From Janthinobacterium lividum PAMC 25724 (lineage in GTDB: Bacteria; Pseudomonadota; Gammaproteobacteria; Burkholderiales; Burkholderiaceae_D), in assembly GCA_000242815.2 (NCBI GenBank), contig AHHB01000015.1:1-60163 (forward strand): a DNA stretch of 60,163 nt. Reading direction: 5' to 3'. This document shows, in pieces, positions 1-14,399 of this stretch. Position numbers and translations under genes: made by a program. The notes under the pieces were generated by a model. It did not search any database and had not been told where the DNA came from. It saw only the letters and a program-made list of their open reading frames with translations. Positions within the stretch are counted from its first letter, which is position 1. Each line of letters starts with the position of its first letter.

Positions 1-189
1 ATGGATGAAATTGCTGGCGGTGGCGGCAAGATCATCAAGGCCGAAGTGCCTCTGTCGGAAATGTTCGGTTACGCCACATCGTTGCGTTCGTCGACCCAAG
101 GTCGTGCGACTTACACGATGGAATTCAAGCACTATGCTGAAGCACCTAAGCATGTGACTGAAGCAATCGTAAGCTCGAAAGCTAAGTAA
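1..189 (+). CDS. fusA: Elongation factor G, C-terminal fragment (5'-truncated by window edge)
   Basis: The 62 codons are identical to the C-terminus of the complete EF-G encoded at 58022-60127, covering the end of domain V. The start is missing only because the window begins here; the ATG at base 1 is an internal methionine of EF-G. A tuf gene follows 72 bp downstream, the normal str operon order. This is the same stretch of DNA as the right end, not a second fusA gene. Confidence 0.95.
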   Translation: MDEIAGGGGKIIKAEVPLSEMFGYATSLRSSTQGRATYTMEFKHYAEAPKHVTEAIVSSKAK

Positions 190-225
190 TAGAAGTTCCG
201 GGCCGGCTTTCACGAGAATGCCGGT
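1..225. repeat. Left copy of the 225-bp terminal direct repeat
   Basis: Bases 1-225 are identical to 59939-60163. They comprise the last 62 codons of fusA and the first 36 bp of the spacer after it. The repeat means the window overlaps itself end to start, so it behaves as a closed circle of 59938 bp. It is not a gene duplication, because the repeated block is a gene fragment cut at the window edge. Confidence 0.97.
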
Positions 226-261
226 CCCTACATTTAAATCATTGTTCTAAGGAAGAATAAA

Positions 262-1449
262 ATGGCAAAAGGTAAATTCGAACGGACCAAGCCGCACGTC
301 AACGTCGGCACCATCGGCCACGTCGACCACGGTAAAACCACGCTGACCGCTGCAATCGCAACGGTTCTGTCGAAGAAATTCGGCGGCGAAGCTAAAGCAT
401 ACGACCAGATCGATGCGGCACCAGAAGAAAAAGCGCGCGGTATTACGATTAACACCGCCCACGTCGAGTACGAAACGGCATCGCGTCACTACGCGCACGT
501 TGACTGCCCAGGCCACGCCGATTACATCAAAAACATGATTACCGGTGCTGCGCAGATGGACGGCGCGATCCTGGTATGCTCGGCAGCTGACGGCCCAATG
601 CCACAGACCCGCGAGCACATCCTGCTGGCGCGTCAAGTTGGTGTTCCATACATCATCGTGTTCCTGAACAAGTGCGACCTGGTCGACGACGCAGACTGCT
701 GGAACTGGTTGAAATGGAAGTGCGCGAGCTGTTGTCGAAGTACGAGTTCCCTGGCGACGACGTGCCTATCATCAAAGGTTCGGCACGTATGGCGCTGGAA
801 GGCAAAGAAGGCGAAATGGGCGTGGATGCAGTGTTGCGTCTGGCCGATGCCCTCGATTCGTACATCCCAACGCCAGAGCGCGCTGTTGACGGTGCATTCC
901 TGATGCCAGTAGAAGACGTGTTCTCGATCTCGGGTCGCGGTACGTTGTGACCGGTCGTATCGAGCGCGGCATTGTCAAAGTCGGCGAAGAATCGAAATCG
1001 TCGGTATTATCGATACCGTCAAAACGACTTGCACCGGCGTGGAAATGTTCCGCAAACTGCTGGACCAAGGTCAAGCAGGCGACAACGTTGGTCTGCTGCT
1101 GCGCGGCACCAAGCGTGAAGATGTGCAACGTGGTCAAGTTCTGGCAAAGCCAGGCTCGATCAAGCCACACGCGCACTTCACCGGCGAGATCTATGTTCTG
1201 TCGAAAGACGAAGGCGGCCGTCATACGCCATTCTTCAACAACTATCGTCCACAGTTCTACTTCCGCACGACGGACGTAACTGGTTCGATCGAGTTGCCAG
1301 CAGACAAAGAAATGGTCATGCCAGGCGATAACGTGTCGATCACCGTCAAGCTGATCAACCCGATCGCCATGGAAGAAGGCCTGCGCTTCGCTATCCGTGA
1401 AGGCGGTCGTACCGTCGGCGCCGGCGTGGTTGCAAAAATCCTCGCATAA
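262..1449 (+). CDS. tuf: Elongation factor Tu, three apparent single-base deletions
   Basis: EF-Tu brings aminoacyl-tRNA to the ribosome using GTP. With three bases restored the gene encodes 396 residues, the normal length. The P-loop GHVDHGKT (residues 19-26), DCPGHA and NKCD are present. As given, the frame breaks three times: after 695 (one A short in GCAGAACTG), after 944 (one G short in ACGGTTGTG) and around 990-992 (one A short in GAAGAAATC). After the third deletion the original frame returns and runs to the correct stop. A purine-rich site (AAGGAAG) lies before the ATG. The flanks are chimeric: fusA upstream (str copy) and trnW-secE downstream (second copy). An EF-Tu with three frameshifts cannot be the cell's functional copy as written, so consensus error in a collapsed two-copy gene is the simplest reading. 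Confidence 0.93.
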
Positions 1450-1515
1450 GGAAATGTTATGCTTCCACCTGGGGCGTCCTAGGTGGTAGAATAGCACTCC
1501 TCGAAAGTTTTACGT

Positions 1516-1591
1516 AGGGACGTAGCTCAATTGGCAGAGCGTCGGTCTCCAAAACCGAAGGTTGGGGGTTCGATGCCCTCCGTCCCTGCCA
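1516..1591 (+). tRNA. trnW: tRNA-Trp (anticodon CCA)
   Basis: A 76-nt cloverleaf. Acceptor AGGGACG (1516-1522) pairs with CGTCCCT (1581-1587), discriminator G at 1588, and CCA is encoded at 1589-1591. The anticodon loop CTCCAAA (1547-1553) has anticodon CCA at 1549-1551, closed by TCGGT/ACCGA. A tRNA-Trp between tuf and secE is the usual arrangement in beta- and gammaproteobacteria. A short ccacct/aggtgg hairpin lies between tuf and the tRNA (1465-1486). Confidence 0.97.
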
Positions 1592-1623
1592 CCGTCAAGG
1601 TGCAGGGCACCGAAAGTAGAAAA

Positions 1624-2007
1624 ATGTCAAATCAATCCGTGCAAACCGTTAGCACGTCGAGTGACAAGATAAAAGTCGCGCTGGCAATAGTGGCTGCGAT
1701 TGCAGGAGTAGTCGGGTTTTATTACCTGGCAGGCCAACCAGCTCTGGTGCGTGCAAGCGCGCTTGTGGCTGGTTTGGTTATTGCTGTTGCGCTCTTGTAT
1801 GTCTCGACGACCGGCCGTGAATTTCTCAATTTCGCCAAAGAAGCTGTGCGCGAGACCAAGAAAGTTGTTTGGCCTACCCGCAAAGAAGCCACGCAGATTA
1901 CTGCGATCGTGTTTGCCTTTGTGTTGGTCATGGCGATTTTCCTGTGGGGCACGGATAAATTGCTCGAATTTTTGTTGTATGACGTAATTCTGGGTTGGAA
2001 AAAATAA
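1624..2007 (+). CDS. secE: Preprotein translocase subunit SecE
   Basis: Essential subunit of the SecYEG channel in the inner membrane. The 127-residue protein has three predicted membrane helices (about 17-36, 43-61, 92-110), the long proteobacterial form. The conserved cytoplasmic motif VVWPTRKEA is at 81-89, just before the third helix. The ATG at 1624 is chosen because upstream in-frame codons lie inside the tRNA gene. Its stop overlaps the nusG start by one base (TAATG), suggesting translational coupling. Confidence 0.96.
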   Translation: MSNQSVQTVSTSSDKIKVALAIVAAIAGVVGFYYLAGQPALVRASALVAGLVIAVALLYVSTTGREFLNFAKEAVRETKKVVWPTRKEATQITAIVFAFVLVMAIFLWGTDKLLEFLLYDVILGWKK

Positions 2008-2633
2008 TGAGCGAAAATGTGCATGATGAAGCGGCGGGCGAGTCCGTTCCGGGTGACGCTCCGGTAGCGGATACTGGTGCAGCGCTGAGCGTGCCAGTCA
2101 GTAGCAAGCGCTGGTATGTCGTGCATGCTTATTCCGGCATGGAAAAAAGCGTCATGCGCGCATTGACCGAGCGCATCGAGCGCGCGGGCATGCAAGACCA
2201 GTTTGGCCAGATCCTGGTGCCGATCGAAGAAGTGGTCGAAGTCAAGAATGGTGTGAAGTCCGTTACCGAGCGTCGTTTCTATCCTGGCTATGTGCTGGTT
2301 GAAATGGAAATGACGGACGAGAGCTGGCACTTGGTCAAGAACACCAGCAAGGTTACCGGTTTCATCGGTGGCAAGTCGAATAAGCCGACGCCTATTTCCG
2401 CGCGCGAAATCGACGGCATCATGAAGCAGATGCAAGAGGGTGTTGAAAAGCCCCGTCCAAAAACCTTGTACGAGGTGGGCGAGCAAGTACGCATCAAGGA
2501 TGGTCCGTTCACCGATTTCAACGGCAATGTCGAAGAAGTCAATTACGAAAAATCCAAAGTGCGTGTCTCGGTCACCATTTTCGGTCGCGCTACTCCGGTA
2601 GAGCTCGAATTCGGCCAGGTCGAAAAAGTTTAA
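2007..2633 (+). CDS. nusG: Transcription termination/antitermination protein NusG
   Basis: NusG binds RNA polymerase, suppresses pausing and links it to Rho and to ribosomes. The 208-residue protein has an NGN domain beginning [14 protein letters not shown] (about residue 34) and a C-terminal KOW domain (about 158-208, [13 protein letters not shown]). About 33 acidic, Ala/Ser-rich residues precede the NGN core, longer than the E. coli N-terminus. The ATG at 2007 overlaps the secE stop; an in-frame ATG 12 bp upstream lies inside secE and is less likely. Confidence 0.96.
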   Translation: MSENVHDEAAGESVPGDAPVADTGAALSVPVSSKRWYVVHAYSGMEKSVMRALTERIERAGMQDQFGQILVPIEEVVEVKNGVKSVTERRFYPGYVLVEMEMTDESWHLVKNTSKVTGFIGGKSNKPTPISAREIDGIMKQMQEGVEKPRPKTLYEVGEQVRIKDGPFTDFNGNVEEVNYEKSKVRVSVTIFGRATPVELEFGQVEKV

Positions 2634-2851
2634 GGCGGTTCACAAAACCGTAGCGAGCGGATGTGAGTTGTGGCTGAGAGGCGGAGCTGTGCAAATGCAC
2701 AGTGAGCATCGGAAGCCGCAAATCGCGCCGCGCAGTAGGTTTGAAAGCGCCACCAGGAGCGTTGCGGTTGTATCAGCAAAATCCGGTCAGAGGAGCCCCG
2801 CCAGGGTAGGATCGGCGGGGCGCTACTACTCAATCCAAGATAGGAGCCATC
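2634..2851 (+). promoter_or_regulatory. Structured nusG-rplK spacer
   Basis: These 218 bp separate nusG from rplK although the flanking operons are otherwise tight. They contain a small hairpin right after nusG (CGGTT/AACCG, 2636-2650), one at 2687-2702 (CTGTGCA/TGCACAG) and a perfect 8-bp stem at 2795-2802/2814-2821 (GCCCCGCC/GGCGGGGC). None is followed by a T-run, so they are not classical terminators. They may form a leader for rplK-rplA, where L1 autoregulates in other bacteria; that role is inferred. I see no convincing small gene. Confidence 0.45.
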
Positions 2852-3286
2852 ATGGCAAAGAAAATCATTGGTTTTATCAAGCTGCAAGTGCCAGCTGGTA
2901 AAGCAAACCCATCCCCACCAATCGGTCCAGCTCTGGGTCAACGTGGTCTGAACATCATGGAATTCTGCAAAGCTTTCAATGCACAGACCCAAGGTCTGGA
3001 AGCAGGCATGCCGATTCCAGTCGTGATCACCGCGTTTGCGGACAAGTCCTTCACGTTCGTGATGAAGACGCCTCCAGCAACCTACCTGATCAAAAAAGCT
3101 GCAGCGATCACCAAAGGTTCGCCGAAGCCACATACCGACAAAGTCGGTACGCTGACCCGCGCACAAGCTGAAGAAATCGCTAAATTGAAAACCCCTGATC
3201 TGACCGCTGCCGACATGGATGCTGCTGTACGCACCATCGCTGGTTCCGCTCGTTCGATCGGTATCACGGTGGAAGGTGTTGTATAA
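2852..3286 (+). CDS. rplK: 50S ribosomal protein L11
   Basis: L11 binds 23S rRNA at the GTPase-associated centre with L10 and L7/L12. The 144-residue product starts [30 protein letters not shown], a typical N-terminal domain with the proline-rich [13 protein letters not shown] segment. The C-terminal rRNA-binding domain contains TVEGVV at the end. Its TAA overlaps the rplA ATG by one base (TAATG). A purine-rich GATAGGAG lies before the start. Confidence 0.98.
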   Translation: MAKKIIGFIKLQVPAGKANPSPPIGPALGQRGLNIMEFCKAFNAQTQGLEAGMPIPVVITAFADKSFTFVMKTPPATYLIKKAAAITKGSPKPHTDKVGTLTRAQAEEIAKLKTPDLTAADMDAAVRTIAGSARSIGITVEGVV

Positions 3287-3981
3287 TGGCTAAGTTATCC
3301 AAACGTATCAAGGCTTTGAAAGCCAAAGTCGACCGTACCAAAGTGTACGCTTTCGACAACGCTGTCGCTCTGATCAAAGAGTGCGCAACGGCCAAGTTCA
3401 ATGAATCGATCGACGTATCGGTACAACTGGGCGTTGATCCTAAGAAATCCGATCAAGTGGTGCGCGGCTCCGTCGTGCTGCCAGCTGGTACCGGCAAAAC
3501 CGTGCGCGTGGCAGTATTCGCGTCGGGCGACAAAGCAGAAGCTGCTAAAGCAGCTGGCGCCGACATCGTTGGTATGGAAGACTTGGCCGAGCGTATCAAA
3601 GCCGGCGACATGCCTTTCGATATCGTCATCGCTTCGCCAGATACCATGCGTATCGTTGGTACCCTGGGTCAGATCCTGGGCCCACGCGGCATGATGCCTA
3701 ACCCGAAAGTTGGCACTGTTACTCCTGACGTCGCTACCGCCGTGAAAAACGCGAAAGCTGGTCAAGTTCAGTACCGTACCGACAAATCAGGTATCATCCA
3801 CGCTACCATCGGTCGTAAATCGTTCGCTGACGCAGATCTGAAGTCGAATCTGGTCGCACTGATCGACGCACTGAACAAAGCCAAGCCAGCATCGAGCAAA
3901 GGCGTGTACCTGCGCAAAGTTTCGCTGTCGTCGACCATGGGCGCTGGCGTCCGTGTTGACCAGACTAGCCTGGCAGCTTAA
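3286..3981 (+). CDS. rplA: 50S ribosomal protein L1
   Basis: L1 forms the mobile stalk at the E site and represses its own mRNA in other bacteria. The 231-residue length and the conserved [15 protein letters not shown] segment identify it. The start overlaps the rplK stop, so the two are translationally coupled. A 319-bp spacer follows before rplJ. Confidence 0.98.
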   Translation: MAKLSKRIKALKAKVDRTKVYAFDNAVALIKECATAKFNESIDVSVQLGVDPKKSDQVVRGSVVLPAGTGKTVRVAVFASGDKAEAAKAAGADIVGMEDLAERIKAGDMPFDIVIASPDTMRIVGTLGQILGPRGMMPNPKVGTVTPDVATAVKNAKAGQVQYRTDKSGIIHATIGRKSFADADLKSNLVALIDALNKAKPASSKGVYLRKVSLSSTMGAGVRVDQTSLAA

Positions 3982-4300
3982 GTAACAGAATCAAGTCCCA
4001 TGCGCCTTCGGGCGCTGTGGGCGCATCTTTGGGCTGTCTGCCCGGCGTTCGCGCCAGGCAGGCAGACAATCAAAGACCGTTGGGCCGACTGTGATCGCAT
4101 ATGCAGAAGGTTAATAGGCTTGCCGGCAACGGCAAGTGCCCAACGCAGATGGTGTACCCGAACAAGTTTTGTAGTCCTCATGCTGCGTGAATTCATCCGC
4201 TCAGTTTAGTACTTCTTGACTTCGGACGCCGTGTTCGAACCGATGCAAGGCGCTCAACCACTCGGTTGTGATTGCCGAACATCATTTAAGGAGGTTGACC
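3982..4300 (+). promoter_or_regulatory. rplJ leader with UUCG hairpins (probable L10 leader region)
   Basis: This 319-bp non-coding spacer lies where L10(L12)4 autoregulation acts in other proteobacteria. Two strong tetraloop hairpins are visible: GCGCC-TTCG-GGCGC at 4002-4015, and GGCG-TTCG-CGCC at 4044-4055 nested inside GTCTGCC/GGCAGAC (4036-4042/4061-4067). Neither is followed by a T-run. The spacer ends with an unusually strong ribosome site, AAGGAGG at 4288-4294, which selects the GTG at 4301. Binding by L10 is inferred from position. Confidence 0.6.
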
Positions 4301-4843
4301 GTGAGTCTCAATCTGAATGACAAAAAGGCCGTTGTCGCCGAAGTTTCCGCACAAGTAGCAAATGCGCAAACGATCGTCGTGGCCGAATATCGTGGCATCC
4401 AGGTTGGTCACTTGACGCAACTGCGTGCTAAAGCGCGTGCCCAAGGCGTGTACCTGCGTGTGTTGAAAAACACTCTGGCTCGTCGCTCCGTTGAAGGTAC
4501 CGCATTCGCCAGCCTGGCAGATGCCATGACCGGCCCGTTGATCTACTCGATCTCGGCCGATGCCGTTGCAGCAGCTAAAGTCATCGCTGACTTCGCTAAA
4601 ACCAACGACAAACTGGTCATCAAAGCAGGTAACTACGCAGGCAAGCCGCTGGATACAGCTGCTGTCACCGCGTTGGCGAGCATTCCTAGCCGTGAAGTCC
4701 TCATTTCGCAGTTGTTGGGCGTTATGCTGGCTCCGGTTTCGGGCTTTGCACGTGGTCTGGCTGCCCTGGCAGCGAAAAAAGGCGAAGGCGCCGAAGCTCC
4801 TGCAGAAGAAGCAGCAGCAGAAGAAGCCCCAGCAGCCGCTTAA
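4301..4843 (+). CDS. rplJ: 50S ribosomal protein L10 (GTG start)
   Basis: L10 anchors L7/L12 dimers to the ribosome. The 180-residue protein starts [21 protein letters not shown] at 4301 is the start because AAGGAGG sits 6 bp upstream; the in-frame ATG at 4268 lies before that site. The C-terminus is an Ala/Glu-rich tail ([19 protein letters not shown]). Confidence 0.97.
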   Translation: MSLNLNDKKAVVAEVSAQVANAQTIVVAEYRGIQVGHLTQLRAKARAQGVYLRVLKNTLARRSVEGTAFASLADAMTGPLIYSISADAVAAAKVIADFAKTNDKLVIKAGNYAGKPLDTAAVTALASIPSREVLISQLLGVMLAPVSGFARGLAALAAKKGEGAEAPAEEAAAEEAPAAA

Positions 4844-4910
4844 TTGCGTGCGCTTTTTTCTCTCAGTACCAATCTGATGTAACTAACGTAATAAATTTAG
4901 GAGTTTCAAA

Positions 4911-5282
4911 ATGGCAATTAGCAAAGACGATATCCTGGAAGCAGTTAGCGCCATGTCCGTAATGGACCTGAACGACCTGGTTAAAGCATTCGAAGAAAAA
5001 TTCGGCGTATCCGCAGCAGCGATGGCTTCGGCCGGTCCTGCAGCAGGCCCAGCAGCAGCTGCTGAAGAGCAAACCGAATTCAACGTCATCCTGGACAGCT
5101 TCGGCGCAAACAAAGTTGGCGTCATTAAAGCAGTTCGCGAAATCACCGGCCTGGGCTTGAAAGAAGCTAAAGACCTGGTCGATGGCGCACCAAAAACTGT
5201 GAAAGAAGCAGTGTCGAAAGCTGACGCTGAAGCAGCACAGAAGAAATTGGTAGAAGCCGGCGCAACCGCTTCGATCAAGTAA
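4911..5282 (+). CDS. rplL: 50S ribosomal protein L7/L12
   Basis: L7/L12 recruits translational GTPases. The 123-residue protein has the N-terminal dimerisation domain (1-32), an Ala/Gly/Pro hinge (about 33-53) and the C-terminal domain with the [20 protein letters not shown] helix region. It lies 67 bp after rplJ with a good TTAGGAG site before the ATG. Confidence 0.98.
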   Translation: MAISKDDILEAVSAMSVMDLNDLVKAFEEKFGVSAAAMASAGPAAGPAAAAEEQTEFNVILDSFGANKVGVIKAVREITGLGLKEAKDLVDGAPKTVKEAVSKADAEAAQKKLVEAGATASIK

Positions 5283-5310
5283 TATCTGTACCGGCGGCAG
5301 TTAGCGCCCG

Positions 5311-5360
5311 AGTCAAAGTCTGAGGTTCCCCCTCGCAAGGGGGGGAATCCGACTTTGGCT
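5311..5360 (+). promoter_or_regulatory. Long stem-loop in the rplL-rpoB spacer
   Basis: AGTCAAAGTC (5311-5320) pairs with GACTTTGGCT (5351-5360) with one G-T pair. Inside it TTCCCCC (5326-5332) pairs with GGGGGAA (5341-5347). There is no T-run after it. In E. coli the rplL-rpoB spacer holds a partial attenuator and an RNase III site that set the ratio of L12 to beta subunit. A similar role here is inference from position and structure. Confidence 0.6.
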
Positions 5361-5526
5361 CCTTTGTCGTCTGCATCGTATTTGTCATGTAGTTGTAGCA
5401 GCAGTTTTTATTCGATTCAAGCCGGAAAGCAGAGCCTTGAGGTTTCGTCTGTGTCACACGCAGCGGTGCAAACGAACACTTGCAAAACCTGAATTTTCTA
5501 TCCTTTCTGTCACTCACGGAGTGTCC

Positions 5527-8500
5527 ATGCACTACTCATTTACTGAGAAGAAACGCATTCGCAAATCATTCGCGAAGCGCGCCAACGTTCACCACGTTCC
5601 GTTCCTGCTGGCGACCCAGCTCGAGTCTTATCATAGCTTCTTGCAAGAGGACATAGCACCGTCCGGCCGCAAGAATGATGGCCTGCAGTCGGCTTTCACC
5701 TCGATTTTCCCTATCGTGTCGCACAATGGTTTTGCGCGTCTCGAATTCTTGTCGTACGTTTTGGGCGACCCTGCCTTTGACGTCAAAGAATGTCAACAAC
5801 GTGGCCTGACGTTCGCGTCGCCGCTGCGCGCGAAAGTGCGTCTGGTGATTCTGGACAAGGAATCGCCAACCAAGCCTGTCGTCAAGGAAATGAAAGAACA
5901 AGAAGTCTACATGGGCGAATTGCCGCTCATGACGACCACCGGTTCGTTCGTCATTAACGGCACGGAACGGGTTATCGTTTCCCAGTTGCACCGTTCGCCT
6001 GGCGTGTTCTTCGAGCACGACCGCGGCAAGACTCACTCGTCCGGTAAACTGCTGTTCTCGGCGCGTATCATTCCTTACCGCGGTTCGTGGCTGGACTTCG
6101 AGTTCGACCCGAAAGACATCCTGTTCTTCCGTGTCGACCGCCGCCGCAAGATGCCAGTAACGATACTGCTCAAAGCCATCGGCATGTCGCATGAGCAAAT
6201 CCTGGCCAATTTCTTTGTCTTCGACAATTTCAACCTGCGCTCCGAAGGCGCGGAAATGGAATTCGTCGCCGAACGTCTGCGCGGCGAAGTGGCGCGCTTT
6301 GACATCGTCGACAAGTCGGGCAAGACCCTGGTGCTGAAAGACAAGCGTATCAACGCCAAGCACGTGCGTGATATCGAAGCTGCCGGCATCAAGCACATTT
6401 CCGTACCGGAAGACTACCTGCTGGGCCGCGTATTGGCGAAGAACATCGTCGATGGCGACACCGGCGAAGTCGTTGCCTCCGCGAACGATGAGCTGACCGA
6501 AGACTTGCTGGGTCGCCTGCGCGATGCCAACATTTCCGAAATCCAGACCTTGTACACCAACGACCTGGATCAAGGCGCCTACATCTCGCAAACGCTGCGT
6601 ATCGACGATACCGCCGACCAGATGGCCGCGAAAGTGGCGATCTACCGCATGATGCGTCCAGGCGAACCGCCAACGGAAGATTCCGTTGAAGCGCTGTTCA
6701 ACGGTCTGTTCTACAACTCGGACCGCTACGACCTGTCGGCCGTGGGCCGCATGAAGTTCAACCGCCGCATCGGCCGTGATGAACTGACCGGCGCCATGAC
6801 CCTGTCGAACGAAGACGTGCTGGCCGTGATCAAGATTTTGGTGGAACTGCGCAATGGTCGCGGCGAAGTCGATGATATCGATCACTTGGGTAACCGTCGC
6901 GTACGTTGCGTGGGCGAACTGGCAGAGAATCAATTCCGCGCCGGTCTGGTGCGTGTTGAGCGCGCCGTCAAGGAACGCCTCGGCCAAGCCGAAGCGGACA
7001 ACCTGATGCCGCACGACCTGATCAACTCGAAGCCGATTTCGGCTGCGATTCGCGAGTTCTTCGGTTCGTCCCAGCTGTCGCAGTTTATGGACCAAACCAA
7101 TCCTCTGTCGGAAATTACCCACAAGCGTCGTGTATCGGCTCTGGGACCCGGCGGTCTGACACGCGAACGCGCCGGCTTTGAAGTGCGCGACGTGCATCCG
7201 ACCCACTACGGCCGCGTCTGCCCGATCGAGACACCGGAAGGTCCGAACATTGGTCTGATCAACTCGCTGGCTCTGTATGCCCGCCTGAATGAATACGGCT
7301 TCCTGGAAACCCCGTACCGCAAGGTCGAAGGCTCCAAGATCACCGATCAGATCGACTATTTGTCCGCCATCGAAGAAGGCCGCTACATCATCGCTCAGGC
7401 GAATGCGACCATCAGCGATGAAGGCACCTTGTCCGATGAACTGGTGTCGGCCCGTGAAGCCGGCGAAACCATCTTGGTATCGCCAGAGCGCATCCAGTAC
7501 ATGGACGTGGCCCCAGGCCAGATCGTCTCCGTCGCTGCCTCGCTGATTCCGTTCCTCGAACACGATGATGCAAACCGCGCATTGATGGGTGCCAACATGC
7601 AACGCCAGGCTGTGCCTTGCTTGCGTCCTGAAAAAGCGCTGGTCGGTACCGGTATCGAACGCACCGTTGCGGTCGACTCGGGCACCACCGTGCAAGCCTT
7701 GCGTGGCGGTATCGTCGATTACATCGATGCGGGCCGTGTCGTGATTCGCGTCAACGATGACGAAGCTACCGCTGGTGAAGTGGGCGTCGACATCTACAAC
7801 CTGATCAAGTACACGCGTTCGAACCAGAACACCAACATCAACCAGCGTCCTATCGTGCAAGTGGGCGACCGTGTTGCCAAGCGCGACGTGATCGCCGATG
7901 GCGCATCGACCGACCTCGGTGAGTTGGCGTTGGGCCAGAACATGACCGTGGCTTTCATGCCATGGAATGGTCTGAACTTCGAAGATTCGATCCTGATCTC
8001 GGAAAACGTCGTCAAGGACGACCGCTACACCTCGATTCACATCGAAGAGTTGTCGGTGGTTGCCCGTGATACGAAACTGGGCGCGGAAGAAATTACGCGC
8101 GACATCTCGAACCTGGCTGAAAATCAGCTGGCACGTCTGGATGAGTCCGGTATCGTCTACATCGGCGCTGAGGTACAAGCCGGCGACACCCTGGTCGGTA
8201 AAGTGACGCCTAAAGGCGAAACCCAGCTGACTCCGGAAGAGAAGCTGCTGCGCGCGATTTTCGGCGAAAAAGCGTCGGACGTGAAAGATACCTCGCTGCG
8301 CGTGCCTTCGGGCATGATCGGTACCGTGATCGACGTACAAGTCTTCACCCGTGAAGGTATCGTGCGCGACAAGCGTGCCCAGCAAATTATCGATGACGAA
8401 CTGAAACGCTTCCGTCTGGACTTGAACGACCAGATGCGTATCGTTGAAGGCGATGCCTTCCAGCGTCTGGAAAAAATGCTGATCGGCAAAGTTGTCAACG

Positions 8501-9633
8501 GCGGCCCTAAAAAGCTGGCTAAAGGCGCCAAGATCACCAAGGAATACCTGGCCGATCTGGATAAATACCACTGGTTCGACATCCGCCCTGCGGACGACGA
8601 TGCGGCGGTAGCGCTGGAAGCGATCAAGGAATCGATCAACGAAAAACGTCACCAGTTCGATCTGGCCTTCGAAGAGAAGCGCAAGAAACTGACGCAAGGC
8701 GATGAGCTGCAACCAGGCGTGCAAAAAATGGTCAAGGTGTACCTGGCCGTGAAACGCCGCCTGCAGTCGGGCGACAAGATGGCCGGTCGCCACGGTAACA
8801 AGGGTGTGGTTTCCCGTATTGTTCCTGTGGAAGACATGCCATACATGGCCGACGGCACGCCAGCCGACGTGGTGCTGAACCCGCTGGGCGTTCCTTCGCG
8901 AATGAACGTTGGTCAGATTCTCGAGACTCACTTGGGCTGGGCTGCCAAGGGTCTGGGTATCCGCATCGGCGAAATGCTGAAGGCGCAAACCAAGGTCGAG
9001 CAAGTACGCAAGTACCTGACGACGATCTACAACGACAACGGCCGTCCGGAAGATCTGGATAACTTTGACGACGAAGAAATCATGAAGCTGGCGGAAAACC
9101 TGAAAAAAGGTGTTCCATTTGCCACGCCAGTGTTCGACGGCGCCAATGAAGAAGAGATCCGCCGCATGCTGGACTTGGCGTATCCGGACGACATCGCCAA
9201 GAACCTGGGCATGACCGCCTCGAAAAATCAGGTGACCATGTATGACGGTCGCACTGGTGAAGCATTCGAGCGCAAGGTCACCGTCGGCGTCATGCACATG
9301 CTGAAACTGCATCACTTGGTTGATGACAAGATGCATGCGCGTTCGACCGGTCCTTACTCGCTGGTAACGCAGCAGCCGCTGGGTGGTAAAGCCCAGTTCG
9401 GTGGTCAGCGTTTCGGTGAGATGGAAGTGTGGGCACTGGAAGCGTATGGCGCGTCGTATGTCTTGCAAGAGATGTTGACGGTCAAGTCCGATGACGTGAA
9501 CGGGCGTACCAAAGTGTACGAGAACCTGGTCAAGGGCGACCACGTGATCGACGCCGGCATGCCGGAATCGTTCAACGTGCTGGTCAAGGAAATCCGTTCG
9601 CTGGGTATCGATATCGACCTCGAACGCAACTAA
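5527..9633 (+). CDS. rpoB: DNA-directed RNA polymerase beta subunit
   Basis: Core RNA polymerase subunit. The 1368-residue length is normal for betaproteobacteria. The ATG at 5527 gives the expected N-terminus [15 protein letters not shown]; further upstream in-frame codons read the spacer. The rifampicin region at about residues 510-540 reads [20 protein letters not shown]: Asp, His and Ser at the usual resistance positions are wild type, so no rifampicin-resistance change is seen there. No frameshift is present in this gene, unlike rpoC. Confidence 0.98.
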   Translation: MHYSFTEKKRIRKSFAKRANVHHVPFLLATQLESYHSFLQEDIAPSGRKNDGLQSAFTSIFPIVSHNGFARLEFLSYVLGDPAFDVKECQQRGLTFASPLRAKVRLVILDKESPTKPVVKEMKEQEVYMGELPLMTTTGSFVINGTERVIVSQLHRSPGVFFEHDRGKTHSSGKLLFSARIIPYRGSWLDFEFDPKDILFFRVDRRRKMPVTILLKAIGMSHEQILANFFVFDNFNLRSEGAEMEFVAERLRGEVARFDIVDKSGKTLVLKDKRINAKHVRDIEAAGIKHISVPEDYLLGRVLAKNIVDGDTGEVVASANDELTEDLLGRLRDANISEIQTLYTNDLDQGAYISQTLRIDDTADQMAAKVAIYRMMRPGEPPTEDSVEALFNGLFYNSDRYDLSAVGRMKFNRRIGRDELTGAMTLSNEDVLAVIKILVELRNGRGEVDDIDHLGNRRVRCVGELAENQFRAGLVRVERAVKERLGQAEADNLMPHDLINSKPISAAIREFFGSSQLSQFMDQTNPLSEITHKRRVSALGPGGLTRERAGFEVRDVHPTHYGRVCPIETPEGPNIGLINSLALYARLNEYGFLETPYRKVEGSKITDQIDYLSAIEEGRYIIAQANATISDEGTLSDELVSAREAGETILVSPERIQYMDVAPGQIVSVAASLIPFLEHDDANRALMGANMQRQAVPCLRPEKALVGTGIERTVAVDSGTTVQALRGGIVDYIDAGRVVIRVNDDEATAGEVGVDIYNLIKYTRSNQNTNINQRPIVQVGDRVAKRDVIADGASTDLGELALGQNMTVAFMPWNGLNFEDSILISENVVKDDRYTSIHIEELSVVARDTKLGAEEITRDISNLAENQLARLDESGIVYIGAEVQAGDTLVGKVTPKGETQLTPEEKLLRAIFGEKASDVKDTSLRVPSGMIGTVIDVQVFTREGIVRDKRAQQIIDDELKRFRLDLNDQMRIVEGDAFQRLEKMLIGKVVNGGPKKLAKGAKITKEYLADLDKYHWFDIRPADDDAAVALEAIKESINEKRHQFDLAFEEKRKKLTQGDELQPGVQKMVKVYLAVKRRLQSGDKMAGRHGNKGVVSRIVPVEDMPYMADGTPADVVLNPLGVPSRMNVGQILETHLGWAAKGLGIRIGEMLKAQTKVEQVRKYLTTIYNDNGRPEDLDNFDDEEIMKLAENLKKGVPFATPVFDGANEEEIRRMLDLAYPDDIAKNLGMTASKNQVTMYDGRTGEAFERKVTVGVMHMLKLHHLVDDKMHARSTGPYSLVTQQPLGGKAQFGGQRFGEMEVWALEAYGASYVLQEMLTVKSDDVNGRTKVYENLVKGDHVIDAGMPESFNVLVKEIRSLGIDIDLERN

Positions 9634-9670
9634 AAGACAGCCACCTGTCATTTGGTTTGGGAAACACAAA

Positions 9671-9695
9671 GCCCGGCTGGGAAACCATGCCGGGC
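9671..9695 (+). other. Hairpin in the rpoB-rpoC spacer
   Basis: GCCCGGC (9671-9677) pairs with GCCGGGC (9689-9695) around an 11-nt loop in the 109-bp rpoB-rpoC spacer. There is no T-run, so it is not an intrinsic terminator. It may be a processing or stability element; function unknown. Confidence 0.45.
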
Positions 9696-9739
9696 AATGT
9701 AGTCTCAGGAATATAGAAATTTAATCACCTCTGGAGTGA

Positions 9740-13983
<4,244 letters not shown>

Positions 13984-14005
13984 TCTACGCTGCTAGCTGA
14001 CAAGA

Positions 14006-14031
14006 ACGGCACCTTCGGGTGCCGTTTTTTT
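14006..14031 (+). terminator. Intrinsic terminator of the rpoBC operon
   Basis: ACGGCACC (14006-14013), tetraloop TTCG, GGTGCCGT (14018-14025), then a run of seven T. It lies 23 bp after the rpoC stop. A second GC hairpin without a T-run follows at 14038-14053 (GCGCCC-GGCA-GGGCGC). Confidence 0.93.
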
Positions 14032-14399
14032 ATGGGTGCGCCCGGCAGGGCGCATTGACTAGACATCGGCCAGCCAGCGCGCCGGATCAAGGCCGTTGTC
14101 AGCCGCACCATGCTGGTGCAATCGACTATCGAGCGATCTTGGCCGATATGCCTTGTAAAGTAAGCAGTGGGGCGGTCACTGTTGCAAACTACCTACAGCA
14201 TCATTTCGCCCCCCTTCGCCCAAGCGCAGCCGTGCAGCAAGGGAGCAGCAAGCACGCTGGAAACGACTACGGTTGAAACTAGACGAACAATTGTCTTGAC
14301 CGATAGCACTACTTTGCCACACGATCTAGTAGCCGACATCGCGTCTGCGCGTACTTCATTACCTCGATGTTTCAATCCGTCTGACTCCGGGAGCAAACA
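14032..14399. other. Non-coding gap between rpoC terminator and chemoreceptor
   Basis: No ORF here has protein-like composition or a convincing ribosome site. Visible elements are the GCGCCC/GGGCGC hairpin at 14038-14053 and, just before the chemoreceptor ATG, a plausible ribosome site CCGGGAG. A GCCGATAT at 14142-14149 resembles a flagellar sigma-28 -10 element but has no matching -35, so I do not call a promoter. Confidence 0.5.

Noticed and set aside
5566..9669. A 1367-codon open frame on the minus strand opposite rpoB (and similar long ones opposite rpoC, 10834-13968; ndvB, 31992-34268; fusA, 58016-60151)
   Set aside because: They mirror highly conserved genes codon by codon in GC-biased DNA; their products are rich in His, Gln, Val and Phe and show no recognisable domain.
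14142..14149. GCCGATAT as a flagellar sigma-28 promoter for the first chemoreceptor
   Set aside because: No TAAA-like -35 element at the required spacing, and it lies 250 bp before the start codon.
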